Shown: positions 17,319 through 25,718, counted from the stretch's first letter. The stretch is DNA of 64,000 bases from Antrihabitans cavernicola (GCF_008297975.1 NZ_VLNY01000001.1:558001-622000), one strand, 5' to 3'. The notes: a model not told the origin generated them from the sequence alone. Program-made: numbers and translations.

Positions 17319-18137
17319 ACGGAACTTTCGTGTGCAGAAGATTCCGAAGACCACGCCGATACCGATCGTCCACAGCAACGACTGCAAGACAAGCGAACTG
17401 GTTCCCGCACCGCCGAGCAGTTGATCGCGTTGCTCCGCCGTCGCCGAATCGCTCAGGATCAGCGACCTCGCCGCGTTGATCACCACACTGACCGGCTGGT
17501 GAGTTGCGAAGCCCTGCAACCAACTCGGCATCGTCTGCACCGGAACGAACGCCGACGACGCGAACGTCAGCGGAAAGATGATCGGGAACGTTGCGGCGTT
17601 GACGGCTTCCGGGCTGCGCACCGCCATACCGATCAGCGCGTAACCCAGGCTGACTGCCAAGGCGAACAGCAGTAGAAGCAATGCTGCGAGAATCAAACCC
17701 ACCGGATTCGCAGGCCGAAAGCCCACGGCGAATCCGGTTGCAATGAGGACCAGCAGACCGAATGCATTGGTGAGGGTATCGGCGACAACGCGGCCACCGA
17801 ACACAGCGCTGCGCGACATCGGCAGCGAACGCAACCGGTAGATGAAGCCCTTCTGCAAATCGTCGGCCAGCGCGAAGCCCGTGACGCCCGCACTGAAAAG
17901 CACTGTCTGGACAGCGATTCCAGGGATCAGGTAGTTGACGTAGTTGATCCCCTGGAGTCCGTTGATGGCTCCGCCGAACACGTAGCGGAACAGCAGCACG
18001 AACATGATCGGCGATACGAGCGCGAATACGACCTGCTCCGGCTGGCGGAACTGCCTGCGCAGGTTGCGCCCCGCCATCGCCAGGGTGTCGCTGAGCATCC
18101 ACGAAATACCGTCGTGGCCGGTTTTGGTGGTGGTCAC
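17307..18137 (-). CDS. ABC-2 type transporter permease, DrrB-like
   Basis: A 276-residue membrane subunit of a two-gene drug or lipid exporter. Six predicted membrane helices are visible as hydrophobic runs, with the ABC-2 landmark of an N-terminal LRRQFRQPEQVVFALVSP segment and YVFGGAI just after the first helix. The start is GTG 18137 in a GTGA overlap with the ATPase gene; the frame is open upstream but only as a shadow of that gene. DrrB homologues act with DrrA in export of anthracyclines or, in mycobacteria, phthiocerol lipids. The substrate here is unknown. Confidence 0.9.
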   Translation of the reverse strand: MTTTKTGHDGISWMLSDTLAMAGRNLRRQFRQPEQVVFALVSPIMFVLLFRYVFGGAINGLQGINYVNYLIPGIAVQTVLFSAGVTGFALADDLQKGFIYRLRSLPMSRSAVFGGRVVADTLTNAFGLLVLIATGFAVGFRPANPVGLILAALLLLLFALAVSLGYALIGMAVRSPEAVNAATFPIIFPLTFASSAFVPVQTMPSWLQGFATHQPVSVVINAARSLILSDSATAEQRDQLLGGAGTSSLVLQSLLWTIGIGVVFGIFCTRKFRNLT

Positions 18138-19159
18138 GAACGGCCTTCCGTCGGCTCGGCCTGATCGGCGCCGTGGCCGGTCAGCGATAAGAACACGTCG
18201 TCGAGACTTGGCTCGCGAAGTTGCAGACCACGTGCGACGAGGCCGGCGGCGTCCAAGCGCCGAACCACCTCGCCCAGTACTGATGTGCCGTCGGCCGCGG
18301 GCACTTGAACGGTGTCGTCGTGCACGGTGGTCTCGCCGGCACCGGCACCAGCCAGAACCTCGGCGACCCGATTCGCTTCGGTGGCGTCGTTCATCCGCAC
18401 CTCGATCCGACCGCCGCCCATCTGCGATTTCAGCTCGGTGGCGGTTCCCTCCGCGATCACGCGACCGCGGTCGACGACGGCGATGCTGTCGGCCAGCCGA
18501 TCTGCCTCTTCGAGGTACTGCGTGGTCAGCAGCAGTGTGGTCCCGCCGCGCACCAACTCCTCGATCACTTCCCACAGCTCGATGCGACTGCGCGGGTCAA
18601 GTCCTGTCGTCGGTTCGTCCAGGAACAGCACCGGCGGGCGGGCGACAAGCGCGGCGGCGAGGTCGAGGCGACGACGCATGCCGCCGGAGTAGGTCTTCGC
18701 GGATCGATCGCCTACATCGGCGAGGCCGAATTGCTCGAGCAGTTCGCGGGCACGGACTTTTGCCTGCGACGTCGGCAGGTGATTGAGCCGACCTACCAGC
18801 GTCAGATTCTCGGCGCCCGTCAGGATGTCGTCGACCGCGGCGAACTGACCTGCGAGACCGATCGATCGTCGTACAGCTGCCGGATCGTGGAGCACGTCGA
18901 TCCCCGCCACTACTGCGCGACCGGAATCCGGGTGCAACAGTGTGGTCAGAATGTTCACGACGGTCGTTTTACCTGCACCGTTGGGTCCGAGCAGGCCGAG
19001 TACCGTGCCCGGCGCCACCTGCAGCGAAACACCGTCCAGGGCACGCGCATCCGTGCCGAAGGTCTTCACGAGGTCTTCGGCGAGTATCGCTGAACCAGTC
19101 ACGTCCGTGACTGTAGGGGAATGAGCTGCCCGAATCGAGGGCTTGGTTCTCGCACTCAT
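18134..19159 (-). CDS. ABC transporter ATP-binding protein, DrrA-like
   Basis: A 341-residue ATPase of the daunorubicin-resistance DrrA family. Walker A GPNGAGKTT is at residues 58-66, with signature YSGGMRRRLDLAAAL and Walker B VLFLDEPTTGLD. The roughly 100-residue C-terminal tail is typical of DrrA. ATG 19159 overlaps the stop of the epoxide hydrolase gene (ATGA). The permease follows in a GTGA overlap, so epoxide hydrolase, ATPase and permease form one translationally coupled unit. The pairing hints at detoxification or export of a reactive compound, but that is inference. Confidence 0.92.
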   Translation of the reverse strand: MSARTKPSIRAAHSPTVTDVTGSAILAEDLVKTFGTDARALDGVSLQVAPGTVLGLLGPNGAGKTTVVNILTTLLHPDSGRAVVAGIDVLHDPAAVRRSIGLAGQFAAVDDILTGAENLTLVGRLNHLPTSQAKVRARELLEQFGLADVGDRSAKTYSGGMRRRLDLAAALVARPPVLFLDEPTTGLDPRSRIELWEVIEELVRGGTTLLLTTQYLEEADRLADSIAVVDRGRVIAEGTATELKSQMGGGRIEVRMNDATEANRVAEVLAGAGAGETTVHDDTVQVPAADGTSVLGEVVRRLDAAGLVARGLQLREPSLDDVFLSLTGHGADQAEPTEGRS

Positions 19160-20250
19160 CGCAGTGTGGCGAAGAACTCGTGAATGTCCGTTGCCAGCAG
19201 ATCCGGCGCCTCCAGAGCGGCGAAATGGCCGCCTCGGTCGAATTGCGTCCAGCGCACCACCCGGTTCTGTTTCTCGGCAATACCGCGAATAGTGCTGTCG
19301 CCCTTGAACAGTGCGATGGCGGTCGGCACACCGGACGACGGCATCGCTGCACCCCACTGCCCGGATTCCTTGTACAGGCGCATCGACGACCCGACGGTCG
19401 AGGTAAACCAGAGCAAGCACACGTTGGTCAGCAAGGCGTCGCGATCGATCGGCTCGTTGGCGAATGTATGCACCACGTCGGCGATCCACCCGAGCAGGCC
19501 GACGGGCGAATCGTTGAGTGCGGGCGCCAAAGTCTGCGGGCGAGTGGAATGCATGCCCGCGTAGCCCGACGTCTGCGAGCTGCTCCAATCTTTCAGCTTC
19601 GCCAACTTGGCCTGATCTTCGTCGCTGTATCCGACACCGTCGTCGTCCCAGGACGGAATGGTGATCGGGCCGTTGAGATGCACGCCGACAACGTGTTCCG
19701 GGTCGATTCGGCCGAGTTGCGGAGCAACGAACGACCCGGCGTCGCCGCCATGCGCGCCATAGGTCGAGTAACCCAGTAGCGACATCAATTCGGCGAGCAC
19801 CACGGCGTAGCTCTCCGTCGAAGCGTCGCCCACCCGGTTGGTCTGACCGGAGAAGCCGAAGCCCGGCAATGTTGGAATCACCAGGTGGAAGTCGTCGGTA
19901 AGCGGCTCGATGACGTTGCGGAAGTCGGCGAACGGCCAACCATGAATGAGGACCAGCGCCTGCGCGTCAGGGTTCGCGGAGATCACGTGGGTGAAATGAA
20001 CGGTCTGCTCTCCGATGGTTGCGATGAACTGCGGGTACCGATTGAGGTCGGCTTCGTTGGCGCGCCAGTCGTAGCTGTCGCGCCAGTACTCGGAGAGTTC
20101 GCGCAGGTGATGGGTGGGAATGCCGTACTCCCAACCGACTTCCGGCAGTTCTTCGGGCCAGCGTGCGTTGGCAAGTCGTAGGTTCAGGTCGTCGAGGTCG
20201 GCCTGGGGGATGTCGATGCGGAAGGGCCGGATGTCGCTGGTGTCGGTCAT
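19156..20250 (-). CDS. Epoxide hydrolase (EHN-type alpha/beta hydrolase)
   Basis: A 364-residue hydrolase with the EHN N-terminal domain seen in microsomal-type epoxide hydrolases (ARWPEEL, YWRDSYDW, LIHGWP). The nucleophile is Asp170 in the GGDAGS motif, replacing the Ser of esterases. A His near the C-terminus in DRGGHFAAL completes the triad. It starts at ATG 20250, or at GTG 20256 two codons upstream. It opens epoxides to diols, commonly in xenobiotic or terpene degradation. It leads the operon with the DrrAB-like exporter. Confidence 0.9.
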   Translation of the reverse strand: MTDTSDIRPFRIDIPQADLDDLNLRLANARWPEELPEVGWEYGIPTHHLRELSEYWRDSYDWRANEADLNRYPQFIATIGEQTVHFTHVISANPDAQALVLIHGWPFADFRNVIEPLTDDFHLVIPTLPGFGFSGQTNRVGDASTESYAVVLAELMSLLGYSTYGAHGGDAGSFVAPQLGRIDPEHVVGVHLNGPITIPSWDDDGVGYSDEDQAKLAKLKDWSSSQTSGYAGMHSTRPQTLAPALNDSPVGLLGWIADVVHTFANEPIDRDALLTNVCLLWFTSTVGSSMRLYKESGQWGAAMPSSGVPTAIALFKGDSTIRGIAEKQNRVVRWTQFDRGGHFAALEAPDLLATDIHEFFATLR

Positions 20251-20329
20251 GACCACAACGCTAAGTCCAATTGCGGACAGACTCCGTCCTCAATTGGCCA
20301 GCGGCGCAGATCCTTGTCAGACTCGGAGC

Positions 20330-20812
20330 ATGACTTCGCTGCAAGATTTCACGGCCACCAGCATCGACGGCACCGATATCGACCTGTCGGCTTACGCGGG
20401 CAAGGTGGTGCTGGTTGTGAACACGGCGTCGCAGTGTGGCTTCACCCCTCAGTACAAGGGACTTCAGGAACTGCACGACAAGTACTCCGATCAGGGCTTT
20501 GCCGTTCTCGGCTTCCCGTGCGATCAGTTCGGTCACCAGGAACCCGGTGACGACGCGCAGATCGGCGCGTTCTGCCAGAAGAACTTCGGTGTCACCTTCC
20601 CGTTGTTCAGCAAGGTCGAAGTCAACGGCGACGACGCGCATCCGATCTACCAGTGGCTGCGGAAGCAGAAGTCCGGCCTGCTCGGCAACAAGATCAAGTG
20701 GAACTTCACCAAGTATCTGGTCGGGAAGGACGGGCAGGTCATCGATCGCTACGCGCCAACCACCAAGCCCGACAAGCTGTCCGGCGATATCGAGAGCGCG
20801 CTGCAGAGTTGA
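20330..20812 (+). CDS. Glutathione-peroxidase-family thiol peroxidase
   Basis: A 160-residue thioredoxin-fold peroxidase. The peroxidatic Cys36 is in NTASQCGFT, a Cys rather than selenocysteine. The Gln-bearing FPCDQFGHQEPG and the Trp of KWNFTKYLV complete the active site. Actinobacteria lack glutathione, so homologues are thought to use thioredoxin or mycothiol-linked reductants. I took the ATG that gives MTSLQDFTA; the longer upstream frame overlaps the divergent epoxide hydrolase. The next gene begins in its stop codon (TTGA). Confidence 0.93.
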   Translation: MTSLQDFTATSIDGTDIDLSAYAGKVVLVVNTASQCGFTPQYKGLQELHDKYSDQGFAVLGFPCDQFGHQEPGDDAQIGAFCQKNFGVTFPLFSKVEVNGDDAHPIYQWLRKQKSGLLGNKIKWNFTKYLVGKDGQVIDRYAPTTKPDKLSGDIESALQS

Positions 20813-21291
20813 GCGGATCGGCGCTCGTCGTGGTCGACCTCCAGCGCTGGATCGTCGATTCGCCGTGGGCACCGATCTCAGGCACGTCCGTAGTGGCGGC
20901 ATGTGAACGGCTGCAGTCGGACTTCGCGCGAAGCCACGTGGTGCTCGTCCGTCACCTTCGCTCGGGTGAGATCGACGCAGTCGAGAATCGCCTTGTGCCG
21001 GAACAACATGAGCGGCACGTGGTGATCAAGAACGAACTGGACGCCTTCGCAGGCACGGAACTCGACGATCATCTGCGCGGCCTCGGAGTTGCGAGGGTGG
21101 TGATCGCCGGCTTGGCCACGACGCACGGAGTTCGTGCCACGGCGGAATCCGCTGTGGCACTGGGATACGACGTCGCCGTCGTATCCGATGCCACCGCGGC
21201 GGTCACGGTCGACGAGCATGAGGACGCCCTTCAGCTGTTGGCCGCACGAGGTGCGCGAGTGACGACCGTCGACGAACTGTTGCTTGGCTGA
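20809..21291 (+). CDS. Isochorismatase/cysteine-hydrolase superfamily protein lacking the catalytic Cys
   Basis: A 160-residue isochorismatase-fold protein starting at TTG in the stop of the peroxidase gene. The catalytic Asp10 (VVVDLQ) and Lys74 (VIKNELDAF) are present. The position of the nucleophilic Cys, normally in a TxxCVxxTA motif, is Gly107 (TTHGVRATA). This rules out the usual nicotinamidase/amidase mechanism. True isochorismatases can work without that Cys, so hydrolysis of an isochorismate-like vinyl ether, or a non-enzymatic role, are the options. Translational coupling to a peroxidase suggests a redox-related job. Confidence 0.82.
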   Translation: MSGSALVVVDLQRWIVDSPWAPISGTSVVAACERLQSDFARSHVVLVRHLRSGEIDAVENRLVPEQHERHVVIKNELDAFAGTELDDHLRGLGVARVVIAGLATTHGVRATAESAVALGYDVAVVSDATAAVTVDEHEDALQLLAARGARVTTVDELLLG

Positions 21292-21328
21292 CCGCGTCAA
21301 AATCGATGCGACTGGGTAGCCCATCGAT

Positions 21329-21541
21329 ATGGCGCACAGAAAAGGCACTCGCGTGCAATGGAACTGGGGCAACGGAACCGCGGACGGCAAGATCGTCGAA
21401 GTCCATACCGACAAGGTGACCAGAAAGATCTCGGGCAGCGAGATCACTCGAAACGGAACGTCGGAAACCCCGGCCTATTTGATCGAGCAGTCCGACGGTC
21501 AGAAGGTGCTCAAGCTCGACAGCGAAGTGTCGAAGGCCTGA
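21329..21541 (+). CDS. DUF2945 / hypervirulence-associated TUDOR-like small protein
   Basis: A 70-residue protein that matches the small DUF2945 family: basic N-terminus, WNWGNGTADGKI strand-turn, KISGSEITRNG and a C-terminal YLIEQSDGQKVLKLDSEV block. Family members form a small beta barrel of the TUDOR/SH3 kind; their role is not settled. ATG start 37 bases after the isochorismatase-like gene. Confidence 0.82.
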   Translation: MAHRKGTRVQWNWGNGTADGKIVEVHTDKVTRKISGSEITRNGTSETPAYLIEQSDGQKVLKLDSEVSKA

Positions 21542-21559
21542 CTCAGCGCGCGGAGTTTC

Positions 21560-21883
21560 CTACTCTGCGACGAGGTATTCCTCGAGCAGGACCACCCCTG
21601 GGTCCAAAGGCGGCAGTTCGCGATCGACGTCTGCGGTTCGATATTGAATCCGTATCGGAGTACTCGGATCGAGGTCGACGAGTGGTCCCAACGAAAATCG
21701 TTGCGGCAACCCGAACTCGTCCATCAGTTCCAATTCATGATCCGACACACCGTGGCGATCCAGCAATTGCTCGAGCGTTTCGGCGCTGACAGGTCGTCGA
21801 TCGGCCGGAATCCGGCGAATGAACTCCTCGAAGTCCTGGGGACTTTGCGCTGTCCCTGTTATTTGAACCCGCAAAATTGGCAT
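21560..21883 (-). CDS. Hypothetical protein, 107 residues
   Basis: Not recognised. Acidic protein with a PILRVQITG N-terminal strand, a helical middle (DFEEFIRRIPADRRP, TLEQLLDRHG) and a Pro/Asp-rich C-terminus. No signal peptide or membrane segment. Codon use resembles its neighbours, which supports it as a real gene. It ends close to the convergent DUF2945 gene and lies 24 bases downstream of the PPOX-family gene, so the two may be co-transcribed. Confidence 0.6.
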   Translation of the reverse strand: MPILRVQITGTAQSPQDFEEFIRRIPADRRPVSAETLEQLLDRHGVSDHELELMDEFGLPQRFSLGPLVDLDPSTPIRIQYRTADVDRELPPLDPGVVLLEEYLVAE

Positions 21884-21907
21884 GCCAGCCCCCTATCGCC
21901 GCGCCTG

Positions 21908-22435
21908 TCAGCGGACGTTTTGCCAGAGATGCGACATCATCACCGGATAGCGGACCGGCCGAAAGCCGGTGAACGTGATATCGCGGACGTGGTCGAGATC
22001 GGACCAGAGCAGTCGCCCGCCCTTCATCCACTGCAGTGTGCGGACGCTCTTGTGCACGAGGTCTAGTTCCGCAGCGGTTGCCGGCCGTAGCGCTCCGACC
22101 GTGCCGTACAAACGGATTCCCGGCGGCGCAGAGAAGCGGCCGACCAGAAGCGAACGAAACCAAAACCGGACACCGCTGTCCACCGCCATCAGGCAGATCC
22201 GAGGGTCCGCTTCTACGTTGTGGGCAAGCACGCTCGTGTATCGGTCGACGTAGAACCCCGTGCGGTCATCGCGGAGAAACACGGTGCCGACTGGCGTGAC
22301 ATGGGGACCGCCGTCCGCACCTACCGAAGCGATTGCACAATGCATGGTCGACTTCTTGCCTCTCGCAACGGTGTCGCGAACCTGATCCCAATTGTCATCG
22401 AGACTGGCAATCGGTTCCTCGGATGTGTCCCCCAC
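21908..22435 (-). CDS. Pyridoxamine 5'-phosphate oxidase family (split-barrel flavin) protein
   Basis: A 175-residue split-barrel protein starting at GTG. Landmarks are the MHCAIASVGADGGPHVTPVGTVF strand pair, the FYVDRYTSVLAHNVEADPRICLMAV block that binds flavin phosphate, and a C-terminal RLYGTVGAL strand. Family members bind FMN, F420 or haem and reduce or sense small molecules; true PNPOx activity is not implied. The upstream region faces away from the VOC gene stop. Confidence 0.82.
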   Translation of the reverse strand: MGDTSEEPIASLDDNWDQVRDTVARGKKSTMHCAIASVGADGGPHVTPVGTVFLRDDRTGFYVDRYTSVLAHNVEADPRICLMAVDSGVRFWFRSLLVGRFSAPPGIRLYGTVGALRPATAAELDLVHKSVRTLQWMKGGRLLWSDLDHVRDITFTGFRPVRYPVMMSHLWQNVR

Positions 22436-22453
22436 ACGCTCGAATGTAGCCCG

Positions 22454-22873
22454 CTAATACTGCTCGTCGTGCCCATCTCGCGAGCTCGGACCTAGGAGAT
22501 CCCATTTGTTTCCGGCGATGTCGAGGAACACGGCAACGGTGCCGTACGGCTCTTCCCTCGGGCTCGTGAGGAAGTGCACCCCCGCCGCACGTAGTCGCGC
22601 GTGGGCGGCATCGAAGTCGTCGACCCGCAGGAACAGCCCGACCCGGCCGGCAAACTGCTTCCCGATGGTGCGCGATTGGTCAGGACCATCGCCCTTGGCG
22701 AGCAGCAATCCGGTCGCGCTGCCAGCCGGGCGGACGACCACCCAGCGTTTCGGCCGCCCGTCATTCGTCCTTGAAGCCGAGTCTTCGATCAGCTGGAAGC
22801 CCAGCACATCGACGAAGAACTGGATCGCGAGGTCGTAATCGTCGACGATGATGGCAACATTTTCGATCATCAT
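22454..22873 (-). CDS. VOC (glyoxalase/bleomycin-resistance) family protein
   Basis: A 139-residue protein with two beta-alpha-beta-beta-beta modules. It begins MIENVAIIVDDYDLAIQFF, the usual first strand and helix, and ends with AVFLDIAGNKWDLLGP, whose acidic residues may ligate metal. I chose the ATG in an ATGA overlap with the sigma factor gene, so it is translationally coupled to that regulator and likely belongs to its regulon. Confidence 0.88.
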   Translation of the reverse strand: MMIENVAIIVDDYDLAIQFFVDVLGFQLIEDSASRTNDGRPKRWVVVRPAGSATGLLLAKGDGPDQSRTIGKQFAGRVGLFLRVDDFDAAHARLRAAGVHFLTSPREEPYGTVAVFLDIAGNKWDLLGPSSRDGHDEQY

Positions 22874-23877
22874 GTGCGAATTCGACCACGCATGTCGGAC
22901 AACCCGGGCCACGTTTCCGGCAAGTCGAAGCCCGCGAACAAGCTGGGGTCGAGAAAGGCGATGATCGACTCGATACGACCGTCCCGACAACTCGGCAGGT
23001 GTATCGAGTTCGCGCGGTATCTACCAGGCGCGGCCAGCAGGTAGGTGGCGTAGGCAGGTTGGCCGTTGGCGCGGATCGGGACCATCTTGACGTGGTCGGC
23101 CTCGGTGACCCTGCTCTCGAAGAACCCGACGATCTGATCGCGACCGCGGAACCACGTTGTGTGCGGGGGCATTTGGACTTGCGCGTCCGCATGCAACAGC
23201 TCGGTCAGCGCGGCGATATCGGCACGCTCGAAGGCTGCAGCATATTGATCGAGCAGAGCCAGCACGGTCGGGTCGTCGGGTTCGGTCAGTTCGTCGCGGC
23301 CCGGGTCGGCATCGGCGACGGACCGTCGAGCTCGGAGCAAGGCCGCGTTGACCGCAGCCGTCGTCGTGTCCAGCAGGTCGGCCACCTCTGCCGCAGGCCA
23401 CGCGAGCACGTCCCGCAAAATCAGAATTGCGCGTTGCCGCGGCAGCAGGTGTTGCAGCGACGCGATGAACGCCAACCTAACATTCTCCCGGCTGATCGCC
23501 GACGCGGCCGGATCACCGAGCCGCGTATCCGAAATCGGTTGCAACCACGTAACTTCTGGGCCGCCCAACTCCAGCGGGCTCAGGACGTCACTGGCTTGTC
23601 CGAGGCCGGCTGGCAGCACACGTCGCGCCGGTCCACGCTCGATAGCGTTGAGACACGCGTTGGTCGCGATGCGGTGGAGCCACGTGCGCAACGACGACCG
23701 CTCCTCGAAGCCGCTGTGCGCTCGCCAGGCTCGGAGCATGGTCTCCTGAACGAGGTCTTCGGCGTCGTGGGCCGATCCGGTCATCCGGTAGCAATGCGCC
23801 AACAATTCGGCACGAAACGGGCTGGTGAGTTCGACGAATACGTCCGGCTGAATCAGCCGGGATTCAGGCCCGGGCAT
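22870..23877 (-). CDS. ECF sigma-70 factor with C-terminal SnoaL-like domain
   Basis: A 335-residue group-IV sigma factor of the SigG/SigJ-like class. Region 2 spans about residues 15-85 (HCYRMTGSAHDAEDLVQETMLRAW). Region 4 spans about 140-195, with a helix-turn-helix in LAWPAAEVADLLDTTTAAVN. Residues of about 210-320 form a SnoaL/NTF2-like domain, known in this class to modulate sigma activity in place of an anti-sigma factor. The start overlaps the end of the RibD-C reductase gene by 14 bases and its stop overlaps the VOC gene, forming a three-gene unit: reductase, sigma, VOC. Confidence 0.92.
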   Translation of the reverse strand: MPGPESRLIQPDVFVELTSPFRAELLAHCYRMTGSAHDAEDLVQETMLRAWRAHSGFEERSSLRTWLHRIATNACLNAIERGPARRVLPAGLGQASDVLSPLELGGPEVTWLQPISDTRLGDPAASAISRENVRLAFIASLQHLLPRQRAILILRDVLAWPAAEVADLLDTTTAAVNAALLRARRSVADADPGRDELTEPDDPTVLALLDQYAAAFERADIAALTELLHADAQVQMPPHTTWFRGRDQIVGFFESRVTEADHVKMVPIRANGQPAYATYLLAAPGRYRANSIHLPSCRDGRIESIIAFLDPSLFAGFDLPETWPGLSDMRGRIRT

Positions 23878-24412
23878 AGGTGAGAGCGACTGCCCCGGCA
23901 GCCAATTCGGTGACGTCGAGCAGTTTCAGCGCGGGCAGGTCGGCGGGGTCGTCGAAATGGGGAACCCCGTCGCTGCCGGCGATCACTGGATGCACGATGA
24001 ACACATACTCGTCTATCAAGCCTTGCCGCGAGAAGGTTCGCGCCAGAGTCGGGCTGCCCTTGATGCAGATATTGCCGCCCTGTTTCCCGCGTAGCCGAGC
24101 GAGCTCGTCGGCCGGTGCAGCTGTCGCCAGTCGGGAAGGGGCCCAGTCGAGCGATTCGAGACTGTTCGAGAACACCACCTTGGACATCGAGTTCATCCGC
24201 GAGGCCAGTGCGCTCGGATGCGTGGGATAGAACAACGCCCCTTTCTGGAACGAGACTCGGCCGAACAGCATTGTGTCGTAATCCGCGAGAAGCTCTGCCT
24301 GCCAGTCGAACTGCTGATCCACAACGGAGAACAGCACTGCGGCATTGACGTCGGAACGGCGGGCAAGGTGCCCGTCCAGTGTGGCGTTGTCGAGCAGCAT
24401 CAGTTTGCGCAT
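23864..24412 (-). CDS. RibD C-terminal / dihydrofolate-reductase-family protein
   Basis: A 182-residue protein with the DHFR-like RibD_C fold: MRKLMLLDNATLDGHL start, DTMLFGRVSFQ, SKVVFSNSLESLDW and a GGNICIKGSPTLARTF nucleotide-binding turn, ending DEYVFIVHPVIAGSDG. Such stand-alone proteins are common beside ECF sigma factors and YciI/VOC genes; they probably use NADPH but are not folate enzymes. It is the first gene of the leftward sigma-factor unit and faces the HxlR-controlled VOC gene across a 130-base intergenic region with operator-like dyads. Confidence 0.87.
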   Translation of the reverse strand: MRKLMLLDNATLDGHLARRSDVNAAVLFSVVDQQFDWQAELLADYDTMLFGRVSFQKGALFYPTHPSALASRMNSMSKVVFSNSLESLDWAPSRLATAAPADELARLRGKQGGNICIKGSPTLARTFSRQGLIDEYVFIVHPVIAGSDGVPHFDDPADLPALKLLDVTELAAGAVALTYARA

Positions 24413-24459
24413 GCAAGTACAGACCCGGCGGCTCCATAAAACTCATCACGAAGTACCGT

Positions 24460-24494
24460 ACTTGCTATTGACAAGTGAACTTGCAATTTGCAAG
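24460..24494. promoter_or_regulatory. Divergent control region with two CTTG/CAAG dyads, probable HxlR operator
   Basis: CTTGCAATTTGCAAG at 24480-24494 is a dyad with 7-base arms around one base. ACTTG-N7-CAAGT lies at 24460-24476. Between them TTGACA at 24468-24473 matches a -35 box reading right; no clear -10 was found. An HxlR-type regulator is encoded just downstream. Confidence 0.6.
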
Positions 24495-24542
24495 CATTGG
24501 TTCACCGGAGCACCGGCCAACATCGACAGGGGAGCAACCGTC

Positions 24543-24983
24543 ATGGCTACGAAAATCTTTGTGAACTACCCGATCTCGGACCTCGAGCGCAGCAAGGCGT
24601 TCTACACCGCCCTCGGCGCGACTATCGATCCGCGATTCACCGACGACAACGGCGCGTGCTTGGTGTGGGGTGAAGACATCATCACGATGATTCTCAAGCG
24701 CGAGTTCTTCGCCAGCTTCACCGACAAGCAGGTCGCCGATCCGGCAACCACGGCGCAGATGCAGCTTGCGTTCTCCCGCGACTCCCGGGAAGAGGTCGAC
24801 GCCGTGGTCGAGGCCGGTCTCGCGGCAGGCGGCACCGAACCGAAGCCCGCCCAGGACTACGGGTTCATGTACAGCCGTGACATGGAGGACCCCGACGGCA
24901 ACATCGTGGCGTTCATATTCATGGAACCGGCAGCGGTGGAACAGGGCCCCGAGGCGTACATGGCTGCGCAGGCACAGGCCTGA
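24543..24983 (+). CDS. VOC family protein (PhnB-like)
   Basis: A 146-residue VOC-fold protein, reading ATKIFVNYPISDLERSKAFYTALG at the start and EDPDGNIVAFIFMEP at the end. The size and the MILKREFFASF middle match the lactoylglutathione-lyase-like/PhnB group. ATG start behind a GGGGAG ribosome site. It is followed after one base by an HxlR regulator gene, so the two form a small operon controlled from the dyad-rich region upstream. Confidence 0.9.
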   Translation: MATKIFVNYPISDLERSKAFYTALGATIDPRFTDDNGACLVWGEDIITMILKREFFASFTDKQVADPATTAQMQLAFSRDSREEVDAVVEAGLAAGGTEPKPAQDYGFMYSRDMEDPDGNIVAFIFMEPAAVEQGPEAYMAAQAQA

Positions 24984-24984
24984 C

Positions 24985-25659
24985 ATGGCTGCCCGCAGTT
25001 ACGGGCAGTACTGCGGGGTCACCACCGCCGTCGAGCTGGTCTCGGAACGCTGGGCCCTGCTCATCATCCGTGACCTGCTCGTCGGGCCGCGTCGCTACAC
25101 CGACCTCAAGCAAGGCCTGCCCAAGATTCCGACGAACATCCTTTCCACACGTTTGAAGGAGCTGCAGGAGGGCGGTGTGATCCGACGGGTCGCCCTGCCC
25201 CGGTGCGGACTCGTCTACGAGCTCACTCCGTATGGGCACGATCTCGAGCCCATCGTGCTGGCACTCGGTCGCTGGGGGTTTCGGTCCATGGGCGACCCCA
25301 AGGAAGGCGACGTCGTCACCGCCGACTCGCTGACAATGGCCCTTCGGACCGCGTTTCGCCCGGAATTCGCTTCGACCGCACTGGATTTCCAGGTTCGAGT
25401 GGACACCGTCGAGTTGCGCGCAAAGGTCGACGACGCCACGCTGACGGTAGTCCAGATCGCTCCCCCTGCACCTCCCGTCGGAGGCTCGCTGCCCAGCGAC
25501 GCACCCGAACTGAGTTTCGCAACGGGGCCCGGACTCCGTCATCTGATCGCGGGCACTCTGACCGCAGCACAGGCCGTCGAGCGAGACGTGGTCACCCTGT
25601 TGAAGGGAGACGTCGAATTGCTCGGGGTGTTTACCGAGCTCTTTCGAATCGACGTCTGA
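24985..25659 (+). CDS. HxlR-family transcriptional regulator with C-terminal extension
   Basis: A 224-residue regulator. The first 105 residues are a winged helix of the HxlR family: YGQYCGVTTAVELVSERWALLIIRDLL, RRYTDLKQGLPKIPTNILSTRLKELQ, with the HxlR-typical Cys10. The remaining 120 residues (TMALRTAFRPEF onward) are a second domain of SCP2/sterol-carrier-like appearance found in longer actinobacterial members; classical HxlR proteins end near 110-150. It likely controls its own operon and perhaps the divergent RibD-C gene by binding the CTTG/CAAG dyads. Confidence 0.9.
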   Translation: MAARSYGQYCGVTTAVELVSERWALLIIRDLLVGPRRYTDLKQGLPKIPTNILSTRLKELQEGGVIRRVALPRCGLVYELTPYGHDLEPIVLALGRWGFRSMGDPKEGDVVTADSLTMALRTAFRPEFASTALDFQVRVDTVELRAKVDDATLTVVQIAPPAPPVGGSLPSDAPELSFATGPGLRHLIAGTLTAAQAVERDVVTLLKGDVELLGVFTELFRIDV

Positions 25660-25665
25660 ACGCGC

Positions 25666-25694
25666 GTGAGCGGGCAGTGGACCTGCCCGCTCAC
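25666..25694. terminator. Bidirectional hairpin terminator
   Basis: Perfect 12-base arms GTGAGCGGGCAG and complement around a 5-base loop, placed between the convergent HxlR regulator and CsbD genes. Confidence 0.82.
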
Positions 25695-25718
25695 CGCGTC
25701 GTCTGTCTTGATGCGCAA

